Shown here: positions 1 through 6,900 of the stretch, piece by piece
How positions within the stretch are numbered: position 1 is the stretch's first letter
How the letters are laid out: every line of letters starts with the position of its first letter
Program-made: the position numbers and the translations under genes
Assembly (NCBI GenBank): GCA_003170655.1
Contig: PMYY01000077.1
Coordinates: 508-14,610, forward strand
Direction of reading: 5' to 3'
Length of the DNA: 14,103 nt
DNA from: Nitrospiraceae bacterium
GTDB lineage: Bacteria > Nitrospirota > Thermodesulfovibrionia > Thermodesulfovibrionales > Dissulfurispiraceae
Notes under the pieces: generated by a model
Told to the model about the DNA's origin: nothing
The model's database searches: none
What the model saw: the letters and a program-made list of their open reading frames with translations, nothing else

Positions 1-2
1 GC

Positions 3-1916
3 AATTCATCCGGCGGCAGTGCTGCAATAAAAAGCGTAATACTCGGGACCGCTGGACATATCGATCACGGCAAAAGCTCGCTGGTGAAGGCACTGACCGG
101 CGTGGACCCCGATAGGCTGAAAGAGGAGAAGGAGCGCGGGATCACAATCGATCTCGGTTTCGCCAATCTATTTTACCCTGAAGACAATCTGACCGTCGGC
201 ATCGTCGATGTCCCGGGCCATGAGCGCCTGATAAAGAATATGCTCGCCGGAGCGGGCGGTATCGATATCGTTCTGCTGGTTATAGCCGCTGATGAAGGAG
301 TGATGCCCCAAAGCCGGGAGCATCTCGCCATCTGCCAACTGCTCAGGATCAAGGCCGGTATTGTCGTTATCACGAAGGCCGACCTCGTAGACGATGATTG
401 GCTGCAGCTTGTGTCAGAAGACGCAAAAAAGTTCGTGGAGAATACATTCCTCGAAAATGCCGAAGTGATACCGGTGTCTTCAAAAACCGGCTTCAATCTT
501 GAACTTCTGAAGGAGAAGGTACGAAGCCTCGCGGTCAGCGTGATGCCGAAGCTTATCGACGGCATCTTCAGGCTGCCCATCGACAGGGTCTTCACGCTGA
601 AGGGCTTCGGCACCGTTGTCACTGGTACGGCCGTCTCGGGAACAATCGCACTCGACAGTCCAGTTGAGATATTGCCTTCAGGCATCAAAAGCAAGGTGCG
701 CGGACTACAGACCCACGGAAAGGGAGTTGACAAGGCCTACGCCGGGCAGAGGATAGGGCTTAATTTGCAGGGTGTCGACCGGGAACTGCTTCAGAGGGGA
801 GATGTTGTCGTGGCCCCCGACAGGTTCGTTCCGACCCAGGCGGTCGATGCAAAGCTCGAAATGCTGAAGGACGCTCCTGTTGTAAAGAGCAGGAGCAGGG
901 TGCATTTCTATGCAGGAACGTCAGAGACTATCGCCAGGATTATTATTTACGGCAGCGACGAAGTGAAGGCCGGAGAATCCTGTTACTGCCAATTCAGGCT
1001 CGAAGACCCTGTTGTTACTCTCTCGGGCGACCGATATATTATAAGGAGATTTTCTCCGCTCGAGACCATCGGCGGCGGAGCGATACTCGACCCCCATCCT
1101 CTCCGTAGAAAAAAGAAGATGGGCACCGATGATCTGGAACTATTCGAAACGGGGACTCTTCAGGAAAAGATCGAGACGCTCGTAAAAAGATTCCGTGCAC
1201 AAGGCTGCAAGATCTCGCAGATCGAGGGATGGTTTCATGTCAATCTCCCGGAGATTGCCTCGACTATAGACAGGCTCGTTGGCAAAGGCCTCCTGATCAG
1301 GAGCCATGATACACTCTTTCATAAGGAAAGCGTCGGCGCTTTCAGGGATTCGCTTAAGTCGCTCTTTAAGCAGTTTCATGATGAAAACCCGCTTAAGACC
1401 GGCATTCCGAAAGAGGAGTTGAAGGCAAGGCTCAGGCTCGAAATCAAGGCAGGAGATGAGATATTCGACCTTCTGCCGAAGATCGAAGAAATATCTCTCG
1501 ATAAAGAGATGGTCAGGCTTAAGGGATTCCAGGTTTCACTGTCGACGGCGGACCAAGGGGTGAAGGGCAAGATCGTATCGATGCTGAATCGTGAAGGGTT
1601 TCAGCCTGCTTCGAAGGCTGAGTTGGCGAAGACGCTGGCTATCAGCGAAAACGAGGCTGGAGACCTGCTGAAGCTTTTGACGCAGGAAGGCTCTCTAGTG
1701 AGGATAAATGACGCGACCTTTATTTCAAAGGAGCAGTATGACCGGATGATTGGTCTATTAAGAGGGTTCTACGCTAAGAAGCCTGAGATGACGGTTGCCG
1801 AATTCCGGGACCTTCTGGGTACTACGCGGAAATTCGCCCTTCCTTTCCTCGAATATCTCGATTCTCACAAAATTACCCTCAGGATTGGGGATATAAGAAA
1901 ATTCGTGTTAAAATAA
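3..1916 (+). CDS. selB: Selenocysteine-specific translation elongation factor SelB (5' end outside window)
   Basis: SelB is the GTPase that brings selenocysteyl-tRNA to UGA codons marked by a SECIS hairpin in the mRNA. The frame is open from position 3 to the TAA at 1914-1916, giving 637 visible residues; E. coli SelB has 614. Visible GTPase motifs are GHIDHGKSS (G1, residues 18-26 of the visible part), ERGITIDLGFA (switch I, typical of SelB), DVPGHE (G3, 69-74) and TKAD (G4, 124-127). These are followed by EF-Tu-like beta-barrel domains and a C-terminal half rich in short helical repeats, consistent with the winged-helix domains that bind SECIS RNA. Family starts usually sit just before KSVILGTAGHIDHGK, but here that codon is ATA and the frame continues upstream as NSSGGSAAI. 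The true start therefore lies before the window, or within its first codon. htrA begins three bases after the stop. The family call is very secure; only the N-terminus is open. Confidence 0.96.
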   Translation, partial: NSSGGSAAIKSVILGTAGHIDHGKSSLVKALTGVDPDRLKEEKERGITIDLGFANLFYPEDNLTVGIVDVPGHERLIKNMLAGAGGIDIVLLVIAADEGVMPQSREHLAICQLLRIKAGIVVITKADLVDDDWLQLVSEDAKKFVENTFLENAEVIPVSSKTGFNLELLKEKVRSLAVSVMPKLIDGIFRLPIDRVFTLKGFGTVVTGTAVSGTIALDSPVEILPSGIKSKVRGLQTHGKGVDKAYAGQRIGLNLQGVDRELLQRGDVVVAPDRFVPTQAVDAKLEMLKDAPVVKSRSRVHFYAGTSETIARIIIYGSDEVKAGESCYCQFRLEDPVVTLSGDRYIIRRFSPLETIGGGAILDPHPLRRKKKMGTDDLELFETGTLQEKIETLVKRFRAQGCKISQIEGWFHVNLPEIASTIDRLVGKGLLIRSHDTLFHKESVGAFRDSLKSLFKQFHDENPLKTGIPKEELKARLRLEIKAGDEIFDLLPKIEEISLDKEMVRLKGFQVSLSTADQGVKGKIVSMLNREGFQPASKAELAKTLAISENEAGDLLKLLTQEGSLVRINDATFISKEQYDRMIGLLRGFYAKKPEMTVAEFRDLLGTTRKFALPFLEYLDSHKITLRIGDIRKFVLK

Positions 1917-1919
1917 TAA

Positions 1920-3389
1920 ATGAAGAAAAAGTTATTGTTGATCCCTGCTCTCCTGCTGGCCGGATTCCTCTTGGGAGGGATAACCTACTACCTGATAGGC
2001 ACAAGCGGAATAAACGCATACCGTCCTTTTGCTCCCAGAGTCCCGGCGCATATAGAAGAGACCAGCAGGGCCTTTTCGGACATAGTCAAGGCTGTTTCTC
2101 CAGCCGTGGTGAACATATCCAGCACTAAGATGGTCAAGCGGCAGCAGACACCATACGAGGATTTTTTTGACTATTTTTCTCCTGCGCCCGACACAAAAAA
2201 TAGGAAATTCAAGGAACAGAGCCTGGGTTCGGGTGTCATTGTCTCGACTGACGGATATATCGTTACCAACAATCATGTCGTCGAGCAATCGAGCGATATC
2301 AGGGTAACTCTTTATGATAGAAGGAGCTTCAAGGCCAAGGTCGTCGGAACCGATGCAAAGACCGATATCGCTATTATCCAGATCGATGCGAAGGACCTTC
2401 CAGTTATCCCGTGGGGCGACGCCGAGAAGCTGCAGGTCGGCGAATTCGTGCTCGCCATAGGCAACCCCTTTCTGCTCACCAACACAGTGACGATGGGAAT
2501 CGTGAGCGCGGTAGGGAGGGCCGATGTCGGCATCGCCGATTACGAAGATTTCATACAGACAGATGCGGCCATCAACCCCGGCAATTCAGGTGGCCCACTG
2601 GTAAATATCAGAGGGGAACTTATAGGTATCAATACTGCTATTTTCTCGAAGACCGGAGGTTATCAAGGCATCGGATTTGCAGTGCCGAGCAACATGGTAA
2701 AGGCGGTAATGGAACAGCTTGTCAATTCGGGCAAGGTGACGCGCGGCTGGATCGGGATCACTATACAGGAGCTTACTCAGGAATTGGCCCAGCAATTCGG
2801 TCTCAAATATTCTGAGGGCGAGTTAGCCGGAGTTCTGGTTAGCGACGTTACACGTGACGGTCCGGCCCAGAAGGCCGGTATTATGAGGGGCGATATTATA
2901 CTCGAATATAACGGTAAGAGGCTGCAGGACGTTGGACAGCTGAGGAATGTGGTTGCGCAAAGCAGGGTCGGTTCGCAGGCGCAGGTAAAGATATTGAGGA
3001 GAGACAAGGAGATGACTGTAACGGCGACAGTAGTAGAATTGCCGACTGACGGTGCGGAAGCAAAAACAGGCCCTGTACAAGGCAGGGAATCGTACGAAAA
3101 CGCACTGGCCGGTATGCGTGTCATGGATCTGAGCTCCACTGTCGCGAAGCAGCTGGGGGTAGAATCCGAAGCGAAGGGCGTTGTCATCGTGAGCATTGAA
3201 CCGGGTGCGCCATCTGAAGAGGCTAACCTGCGCCGGGGCGATGTAATCAACGAAATAAACAGGCAGCGCATAACCAATCTCAATGATTTCAATAAAATCG
3301 TTGCCAGGATCAAACCGGGAGACAATGTCCTTCTCTTTGTGAACCGCGGAGGGAGAAAATTCTACGCAGCCGTTGAGCCGCAATCATAG
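1920..3389 (+). CDS. htrA: Do-type serine protease HtrA/DegP-DegQ family, membrane-anchored
   Basis: This is a periplasmic quality-control protease that degrades or refolds damaged envelope proteins. The 489 residues begin with a hydrophobic segment (about 4-27) serving as signal peptide or, lacking a clear cleavage site, as membrane anchor. The trypsin-like domain follows (about 50-270) with the full triad: H119 in TNNHVVE, D149 in TDIAIIQI and S223 in GNSGGPL. Two PDZ domains follow at about 275-370 and 400-485, the DegP/DegQ arrangement rather than the single-PDZ DegS one. The residues upstream of the triad are rich in D, F and P (about 78-95), where the regulatory LA loop sits in the family. 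The start ATG lies three bases after the selB stop, so the two are probably co-transcribed; no strong ribosome-binding site is visible there. The family is certain; the choice between DegP, DegQ and a MucD-like name is not resolved. Confidence 0.95.
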   Translation: MKKKLLLIPALLLAGFLLGGITYYLIGTSGINAYRPFAPRVPAHIEETSRAFSDIVKAVSPAVVNISSTKMVKRQQTPYEDFFDYFSPAPDTKNRKFKEQSLGSGVIVSTDGYIVTNNHVVEQSSDIRVTLYDRRSFKAKVVGTDAKTDIAIIQIDAKDLPVIPWGDAEKLQVGEFVLAIGNPFLLTNTVTMGIVSAVGRADVGIADYEDFIQTDAAINPGNSGGPLVNIRGELIGINTAIFSKTGGYQGIGFAVPSNMVKAVMEQLVNSGKVTRGWIGITIQELTQELAQQFGLKYSEGELAGVLVSDVTRDGPAQKAGIMRGDIILEYNGKRLQDVGQLRNVVAQSRVGSQAQVKILRRDKEMTVTATVVELPTDGAEAKTGPVQGRESYENALAGMRVMDLSSTVAKQLGVESEAKGVVIVSIEPGAPSEEANLRRGDVINEINRQRITNLNDFNKIVARIKPGDNVLLFVNRGGRKFYAAVEPQS

Positions 3390-3390
3390 A

Positions 3391-3435
3391 GAGCCTTTGA
3401 CATTCTCCCCGCCTGAAAGGCGAGGCTTTACGCCG
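3391..3435 (-). mobile_element. Isolated hairpin resembling an IS200/IS605-family transposon end
   Basis: Just after the htrA stop the sequence reads TTTGACATTCTCCCCGCCTG, followed by AAAGGCGAGG. It folds as a hairpin with stem 3407-3414 / 3418-3425 (one C-A mismatch) and loop GAA at 3415-3417. As I recall the family, this pattern is typical of IS200/IS605 (tnpB-carrying) ends: the reverse complement, a GC-rich stem followed by GGGGAGAATGTCAA, is the usual right end downstream of tnpB. Read that way, the element would lie on the minus strand with tnpB at higher coordinates, but no tnpB-like frame exists there. It would be a solitary end or relic. No T-run follows on either strand, so a standard intrinsic terminator fits less well. 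The identification rests on pattern recall, not a database match. Confidence 0.5.
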
Positions 3436-3473
3436 CTTTAATGTAATTTGTCCATCATCTTCTCCGTCATTAT

Positions 3474-3482
3474 TGCTATAAT
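3474..3482 (+). promoter_or_regulatory. Extended -10 promoter for the PIN-TRAM/ispD/ispF run
   Basis: A perfect TATAAT stands at 3477-3482 and is preceded by TG at 3474-3475 with one intervening base, the extended -10 pattern of sigma-70 promoters. No good -35 lies 16-18 bp upstream; TTGTCC at 3448-3453 is too far. Extended -10 promoters can work without one. Transcription would start near 3488-3490. This leaves a leader of about 140 nt before the PIN-TRAM gene and would separate this run from htrA. Confidence 0.5.
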
Positions 3483-3613
3483 AGAAATATGATATCTGAA
3501 ATTGAATATGATTCGATGTGGGCTACCGCTTTTGCTATTTCTCTCTTTCTTATTTTATTCAATGAAACTGAACATTATTCTTTCGGCGTTATTATTTTGT
3601 TAATCATATTCTT
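3483..3613 (+). other. AT-rich leader containing the start of an unproven small membrane-type frame
   Basis: This stretch is far more AT-rich than the genes around it: 35 G or C among the 120 bases 3481-3600, about 29%. A frame opens at ATG 3489, almost at the predicted transcription start, with no ribosome-binding site. It encodes two hydrophobic runs (residues about 11-24 and 31-42) before entering the PIN-TRAM gene in another frame and stopping at 3776. The long overlap and absent ribosome-binding site argue against a real gene, although a leaderless peptide cannot be excluded. I see no riboswitch or other known RNA structure here. Confidence 0.3.
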
Positions 3614-3622
3614 AAGAGGTGG
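3614..3622 (+). promoter_or_regulatory. Ribosome-binding site that decides a TTG start
   Basis: AAGAGGTGG is a strong Shine-Dalgarno match and ends five bases before the in-frame TTG at 3628-3630. The only earlier in-frame candidate, GTG at 3619, lies inside this site and would have no site of its own. TTG 3628 is therefore the better start. Confidence 0.7.
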
Positions 3623-3627
3623 AAAAA

Positions 3628-4614
3628 TTGATACTTTTCGTTCGCGCACTATTCATCGTTATTTTTATCCTGGCTGGTTATCTTTATGGATTGAAGACCG
3701 CTGTTCCTTTTCAGGGAGCGGCTATGGGACTTTTCCTCGGAGCGATCTTTCTAGGTATCGAGTCTCGACTCGATAAGGTCTCCTTCGGGTCAGTACTTGG
3801 GGGACTGGTCGGCCTCGGGATAGGCATCCTAGCGGCCCATCTTCTCCTTTTTCCACTGACTTATGTTATCGCCGATGAGAGCAGAGTACCGGCCTTTTTC
3901 ATCCTGAGCGCAGTTCTCGGATACAGTGGACTGATCATCGGGTTGAACCGGGGCAAGAACATGTCCATCCCTGCCATCATGCGCCTGTTCAAGGGACAGG
4001 AGCCTGAAGAAGACCTGAAGATACTCGACACTAGCGTCATCATCGACGGCAGGATAGCCGATGTAATCGAGATCGGCTTCGTCGAAGGCATGTTTATACT
4101 GCCGCAGTTTATCCTGCAGGAACTCCAGTATATCGCCGATTCCCCCGATCCGCTTCGCCGGACAAAGGGACGGAGGGGTCTCGATATCCTTCACCGCATA
4201 CAGAAGATGAATAATATCAAGGTTAAGATCGTCGACCAGGACTTCCCCAAGATAAAAGAGGTCGATGCAAAACTCATCGCCCTTGCCCGACTCTACAGCG
4301 CTAAGGTTGTGACCAATGATTTCAATCTGAGCAAGGTGGCGCAGGTGCAAGGCGTCGCGGTCCTGAATATTAACGAGCTTGCCAACATACTCAAGCCTGT
4401 TGTGCTGCCGGGCGAGCCCCTCAATCTCTACATCGCCAAGGAAGGAAAGGAGCACAACCAGGGCGTGGCATACCTGGATGACGGAACCATGGTGGTTGTC
4501 GAAAATGCACGGAAACTGATCGGCAAAACGGTCGACCTGACCGTAACGAGCGTACTGCAGACGACCGCGGGAAGGATGATCTTCGCGAAAATCAGGGAAG
4601 ATGAGCAGAGCTGA
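3628..4614 (+). CDS. PIN and TRAM domain membrane protein (YacL-like)
   Basis: This is a membrane-anchored putative nuclease of the family that includes Bacillus YacL. From TTG 3628 it has 328 residues. The first 110 or so hold about four transmembrane segments, followed by a short cytoplasmic linker. The PIN domain then begins at ILDTSVIIDGRIAD (first acidic residue D134) and continues with E165 in LQELQYIAD, D213 in VDAKLIALA and D231 in VTNDFNL, which together form the usual metal-binding acidic set. The C-terminus (about 255-325) matches a TRAM domain, a beta-barrel RNA-binding fold. PIN domains cut RNA, so an RNA substrate at the membrane is a reasonable guess, but the substrate is unknown. 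The gene overlaps ispD by 14 nt, and this class of gene often sits beside ispD and ispF. The family call is firm; the cellular role is not. Confidence 0.92.
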   Translation: MILFVRALFIVIFILAGYLYGLKTAVPFQGAAMGLFLGAIFLGIESRLDKVSFGSVLGGLVGLGIGILAAHLLLFPLTYVIADESRVPAFFILSAVLGYSGLIIGLNRGKNMSIPAIMRLFKGQEPEEDLKILDTSVIIDGRIADVIEIGFVEGMFILPQFILQELQYIADSPDPLRRTKGRRGLDILHRIQKMNNIKVKIVDQDFPKIKEVDAKLIALARLYSAKVVTNDFNLSKVAQVQGVAVLNINELANILKPVVLPGEPLNLYIAKEGKEHNQGVAYLDDGTMVVVENARKLIGKTVDLTVTSVLQTTAGRMIFAKIREDEQS

Positions 4615-5338
4615 CAATAAGGTTGTTGCCCTTGTGCCCGCGGCGGGCATTGGCAAACGATTCGGCGCCGATAAGAATAAGCCTTTCTTTGTCCTTGCTG
4701 GCAAGCCGATCATCATATGGTCTCTTGAGTTGCTGCAATCCATAAGCGAGATAGATGAGATCATTCCGGTGGTTAAGGAAGACGACATCATGACTGCCGC
4801 TGAATTGATCGAAGAGTACGTGATCAGTAAGGTCAAGCAGATCATGCCCGGGGGGAAGGAACGCCAGGATTCGGTCTATAATGGACTCCAGGCAGTCTTG
4901 GACAGCGGGTCGGTTGTGCTGATTCATGACGGCGGACGTCCGTTTGCGGACGCTGACATGATTATCGAAGCAATCCATGGAGTCGATGGATGGGATGGCG
5001 TTGTAACCGGCGTCCCAGTCAAGGACACCATCAAGGAGGCTGGTCCTTGCTCTCAGGATTCGGGCGCCGACGAAACGATAGTCCGGCGGACCCTGGAACG
5101 AGATGTCCTCTATGCAATTCAGACGCCGCAAGTATTCCCTTACAGGGTGATAAGGGAAGCACACGAAAAAGCCAGGGGCGAACGTTTTTATGGCACCGAC
5201 GACGCCTCACTTGTAGAACGCTGCGGGGGGCGGATAAAGATCGTCGCAGGTTCCTACTGCAATATTAAAATAACGACCCCTGAAGATATATTTATTGCGG
5301 AAGCTCTTCTGAAAATACGGAAGTTGGGGCCGAGATAA
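4601..5338 (+). CDS. ispD: 2-C-methyl-D-erythritol 4-phosphate cytidylyltransferase
   Basis: IspD is a cytosolic MEP-pathway enzyme that transfers CMP from CTP to MEP, giving CDP-methylerythritol. The 245 residues match the usual length. The nucleotide-binding signature PAAGIGKRFG (13-22) and the downstream K27 align with R20 and K27 of the E. coli enzyme. Further family landmarks are GVPVKDTIK, IQTPQVFPY, GTDDASLVERCG and NIKITTPEDI. The usual HDAARP motif reads HDGGRPF (109-115), a variant that keeps the Asp, Arg and Pro. The start ATG overlaps the end of the PIN-TRAM gene by 14 nt, with AGGG three bases before it, so translation is probably coupled. ispF follows five bases after the stop. 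Confidence 0.95.
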   Translation: MSRADNKVVALVPAAGIGKRFGADKNKPFFVLAGKPIIIWSLELLQSISEIDEIIPVVKEDDIMTAAELIEEYVISKVKQIMPGGKERQDSVYNGLQAVLDSGSVVLIHDGGRPFADADMIIEAIHGVDGWDGVVTGVPVKDTIKEAGPCSQDSGADETIVRRTLERDVLYAIQTPQVFPYRVIREAHEKARGERFYGTDDASLVERCGGRIKIVAGSYCNIKITTPEDIFIAEALLKIRKLGPR

Positions 5339-5343
5339 TCAAC

Positions 5344-5820
5344 ATGCGCATAGGAATAGGTTACGACTCACACCGTCTGGTCGAGGGCCGTAAATTGGTG
5401 CTCGGAGGAATAGAAATCCCCTTTTTCAAAGGACTACTCGGCCATTCCGACGGAGATGCTCTCTGCCATGCCATAAGCGACGCGCTTTTGGGCGCTCTCG
5501 GCAAAGGCGATATCGGAAAGCACTTCCCGGATACTGACGACCGATGGAAGGATGCTTCTAGTCTCGCTATGTTGAAACAGATCGCAGACCTGGTTACAGC
5601 TGAGGGTTTTGAAATAACCTGGATCGATTCCGTTGTCATTACCGAACGGCCGAAACTGGCCGGGCATATCGAGCAGATGAAGCAGGCGATCTCCGGTGCT
5701 GGAATCCCGCCCGGCATTATCAGCATCAAGGCAAAGACGAACGAGAAAATGGGATTTACGGGAAGGGAAGAAGGAATATCGGTTCAGGCGGTCTGCCTGC
5801 TGATGCACAGGCAGTCTTAA
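5344..5820 (+). CDS. ispF: 2-C-methyl-D-erythritol 2,4-cyclodiphosphate synthase
   Basis: IspF cyclises the phosphorylated CDP-methylerythritol to MEcPP and releases CMP, two steps after IspD (IspE acts between them and is not in this window). The 158 residues equal the usual length. The N-terminal MRIGIGYDSHRL supplies the zinc ligands D8 and H10, and LLGHSDGDALCHAISDALLG supplies the third, the His of GHSDGD. GDIGKHFPDTDD and the C-terminal KTNEKMGFTGREEGI are also typical. The first residues read GIGYDSH rather than the commoner GHGFDVH, a mild variant. It is the last gene of its run and ends only six bases from the stop of cheW on the other strand, with no terminator visible between them. 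Confidence 0.95.
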   Translation: MRIGIGYDSHRLVEGRKLVLGGIEIPFFKGLLGHSDGDALCHAISDALLGALGKGDIGKHFPDTDDRWKDASSLAMLKQIADLVTAEGFEITWIDSVVITERPKLAGHIEQMKQAISGAGIPPGIISIKAKTNEKMGFTGREEGISVQAVCLLMHRQS

Positions 5821-5826
5821 TACAGA

Positions 5827-6348
5827 TTACTCTATGCTTTTCGCAGCCTCAATCAATGATGTCTTTTCCGTCTTGCCGACCAGCATATCCATGTCCAGCA
5901 GTATGATAAGCCTGTCTTCGAGCTTGGCGATCCCTTTGATATACTCGGTGTTGATATTAGAAGCCATCGGAGGGGTAGACTCCACGATATTTGCAGGTAT
6001 ACGCAAGACTTCTGATACTGCATCCACTACAAGCCCCATCGTGATACCCTGGATATCCATGATCATGATTCTAGACTGGGTATCGCTGTCCTTGTCTGAA
6101 AGACCGAATTTGCTGCGGAGGTTTATGACCGGGATTACTTTTCCCCTGAGATTGATGACGCCTTCGACATAGGTCGGGGTACTGGGAACGCGGGTTATTT
6201 CCTTCATCCGGTTTATTTCCTGGACCTTCAGTATATTGACGGCATAGTCTTCATTGCCTAGCCTGAAGGTCACCAGCTGCAATATTTCAGACATGGTTCC
6301 GCCTGAAGAAGCGATATCACTCGATTTTCTTGTCACCAGCGCATCCAC
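5827..6348 (-). CDS. cheW: CheW-type chemotaxis coupling protein
   Basis: CheW is a cytoplasmic adaptor linking chemoreceptors to the CheA kinase. The core (LVTFRLGNEDYAVNILKVQEI, then GVINLRGKVIPVINLRSKFGL, then the MGLVVDAVSEVLRI strand region) is the standard two-subdomain CheW fold and covers nearly the whole protein; no CheA or CheV domain is attached. Three starts are possible. ATG 6360 has no site upstream. GTG 6348 has a perfect GGAGG five bases before it and is chosen (173 residues). ATG 6294 has AGGCGG about four bases before it and would give a compact 155-residue CheW starting MSEILQLVTF. No other chemotaxis gene lies in the window, so its receptor and kinase partners must be encoded elsewhere. 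It may serve flagella, pili or another signalling array. Confidence 0.92.
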   Translation of the reverse strand: MDALVTRKSSDIASSGGTMSEILQLVTFRLGNEDYAVNILKVQEINRMKEITRVPSTPTYVEGVINLRGKVIPVINLRSKFGLSDKDSDTQSRIMIMDIQGITMGLVVDAVSEVLRIPANIVESTPPMASNINTEYIKGIAKLEDRLIILLDMDMLVGKTEKTSLIEAAKSIE

Positions 6349-6374
6349 AAACACCTCCATGAGAACCGTTACTT

Positions 6375-6380
6375 AGTATA
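6375..6380 (-). promoter_or_regulatory. Possible -10 box for cheW
   Basis: On the minus strand TATACT occupies 6380-6375, about 27 nt before the preferred GTG start of cheW. The only TTGAAA-like -35 (6409-6404) is 23 bp away, which is too far, so the promoter is only suggested. It would allow cheW to be transcribed independently of the rfaE2 run upstream. Confidence 0.25.
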
Positions 6381-6387
6381 ATCTTAC

Positions 6388-6420
6388 CCCGCGGCAGATT
6401 TTTTTTCAATCTGAAGCGGG
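6388..6420 (-). repeat. Interrupted inverted repeat (stem-loop) between rfaE2 and cheW
   Basis: CCCGC at 6388-6392 pairs with GCGGG at 6416-6420, and CAGATT at 6395-6400 pairs with AATCTG at 6408-6413, around a 2x2 internal mismatch and a 7-base loop (TTTTTTC on the plus strand). It begins 18 nt after the rfaE2 stop, where a transcript end is expected. No T-run follows on the minus strand, so it is not a typical intrinsic terminator. It may instead protect the 3' end of the mRNA. Confidence 0.5.
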
Positions 6421-6438
6421 ATTAGAGTACAAGCGACG

Positions 6439-6900
6439 TCAGCTTTGCAACGTCCGGATTTTATTTATAATGTTCGTCGTCGACATCTCGCTTGTGAAAG
6501 GCAGACTATGCACTTCCGGAACAAGGTCTGCACCGACGATATCTTCCTTCTTCCAGTCACCGCCCTTGACGAGTACATCAGGCTTGAGCAAATTAATTAA
6601 ATCGTACGGCGTCTCCTCGTCAAAGACAGTCACGTAATCGACCATCACAAGGGATGCGAGTACTTCGGCCCTCTGATCCTGGGGATTTACAGGACGTCCC
6701 GGTTTCAACATGCCAACTGAATCGTCCGAATTGATGCCGACTACAAGGACATCTCCCAGTGCTTTTGCTTCCCTCAGGTAACGGACGTGGCCGACATGTA
6801 AAATGTCGAAGCAGCCATTGGTGAAAACGATCCGCTTTCCCTGTTCTTTCAGCCCTTCGAGTTCTTTCTTCAAGTCTTTGCGGGAAAGTATCGCGCCCAT
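6439..6900 (-). CDS. rfaE2: D-glycero-beta-D-manno-heptose 1-phosphate adenylyltransferase (RfaE domain II)
   Basis: The enzyme transfers AMP from ATP to heptose 1-phosphate, giving ADP-heptose for the LPS inner core. The 153 residues correspond to only the C-terminal half of the bifunctional E. coli HldE; the sugar kinase domain is absent and must be encoded elsewhere. TNGCFDILHVGHVRYL (27-42) contains the HxGH nucleotidyltransferase signature (H35, H38), and VKGGDWKKEDIVGAD and STTNIINKI are further family marks. The start ATG overlaps the Nudix gene's stop by one base (TAATG), so it is translationally coupled as the last gene of the six-gene chain. Related cytidylyltransferases share the fold, but the GGDW and STT motifs favour the heptose enzyme. 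Confidence 0.93.
   Translation of the reverse strand: MGAILSRKDLKKELEGLKEQGKRIVFTNGCFDILHVGHVRYLREAKALGDVLVVGINSDDSVGMLKPGRPVNPQDQRAEVLASLVMVDYVTVFDEETPYDLINLLKPDVLVKGGDWKKEDIVGADLVPEVHSLPFTSEMSTTNIINKIRTLQS

Noticed and set aside
2777..3383. Overlapping minus-strand open frames opposite the HtrA PDZ domains
   Set aside because: The sense strand encodes conserved PDZ domains; the antisense translations look like no protein family.
3407..3425. Hairpin after htrA read as a Rho-independent terminator
   Set aside because: The stem is GC-rich, but no run of T follows on the plus strand (GCTTTACGCC instead) and the flanks look like a transposon end. A terminator side-role is not excluded.
3829..4845. 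Minus-strand open frame of 338 codons opposite the PIN-TRAM gene and ispD
   Set aside because: Antisense across two well-supported genes, with no domain signature; an artefact of codon use on the real strand.
6388..6420. Inverted repeat after rfaE2 read as an intrinsic terminator
   Set aside because: The T-run lies in the loop on the plus strand and no T-run follows the stem on the minus strand.
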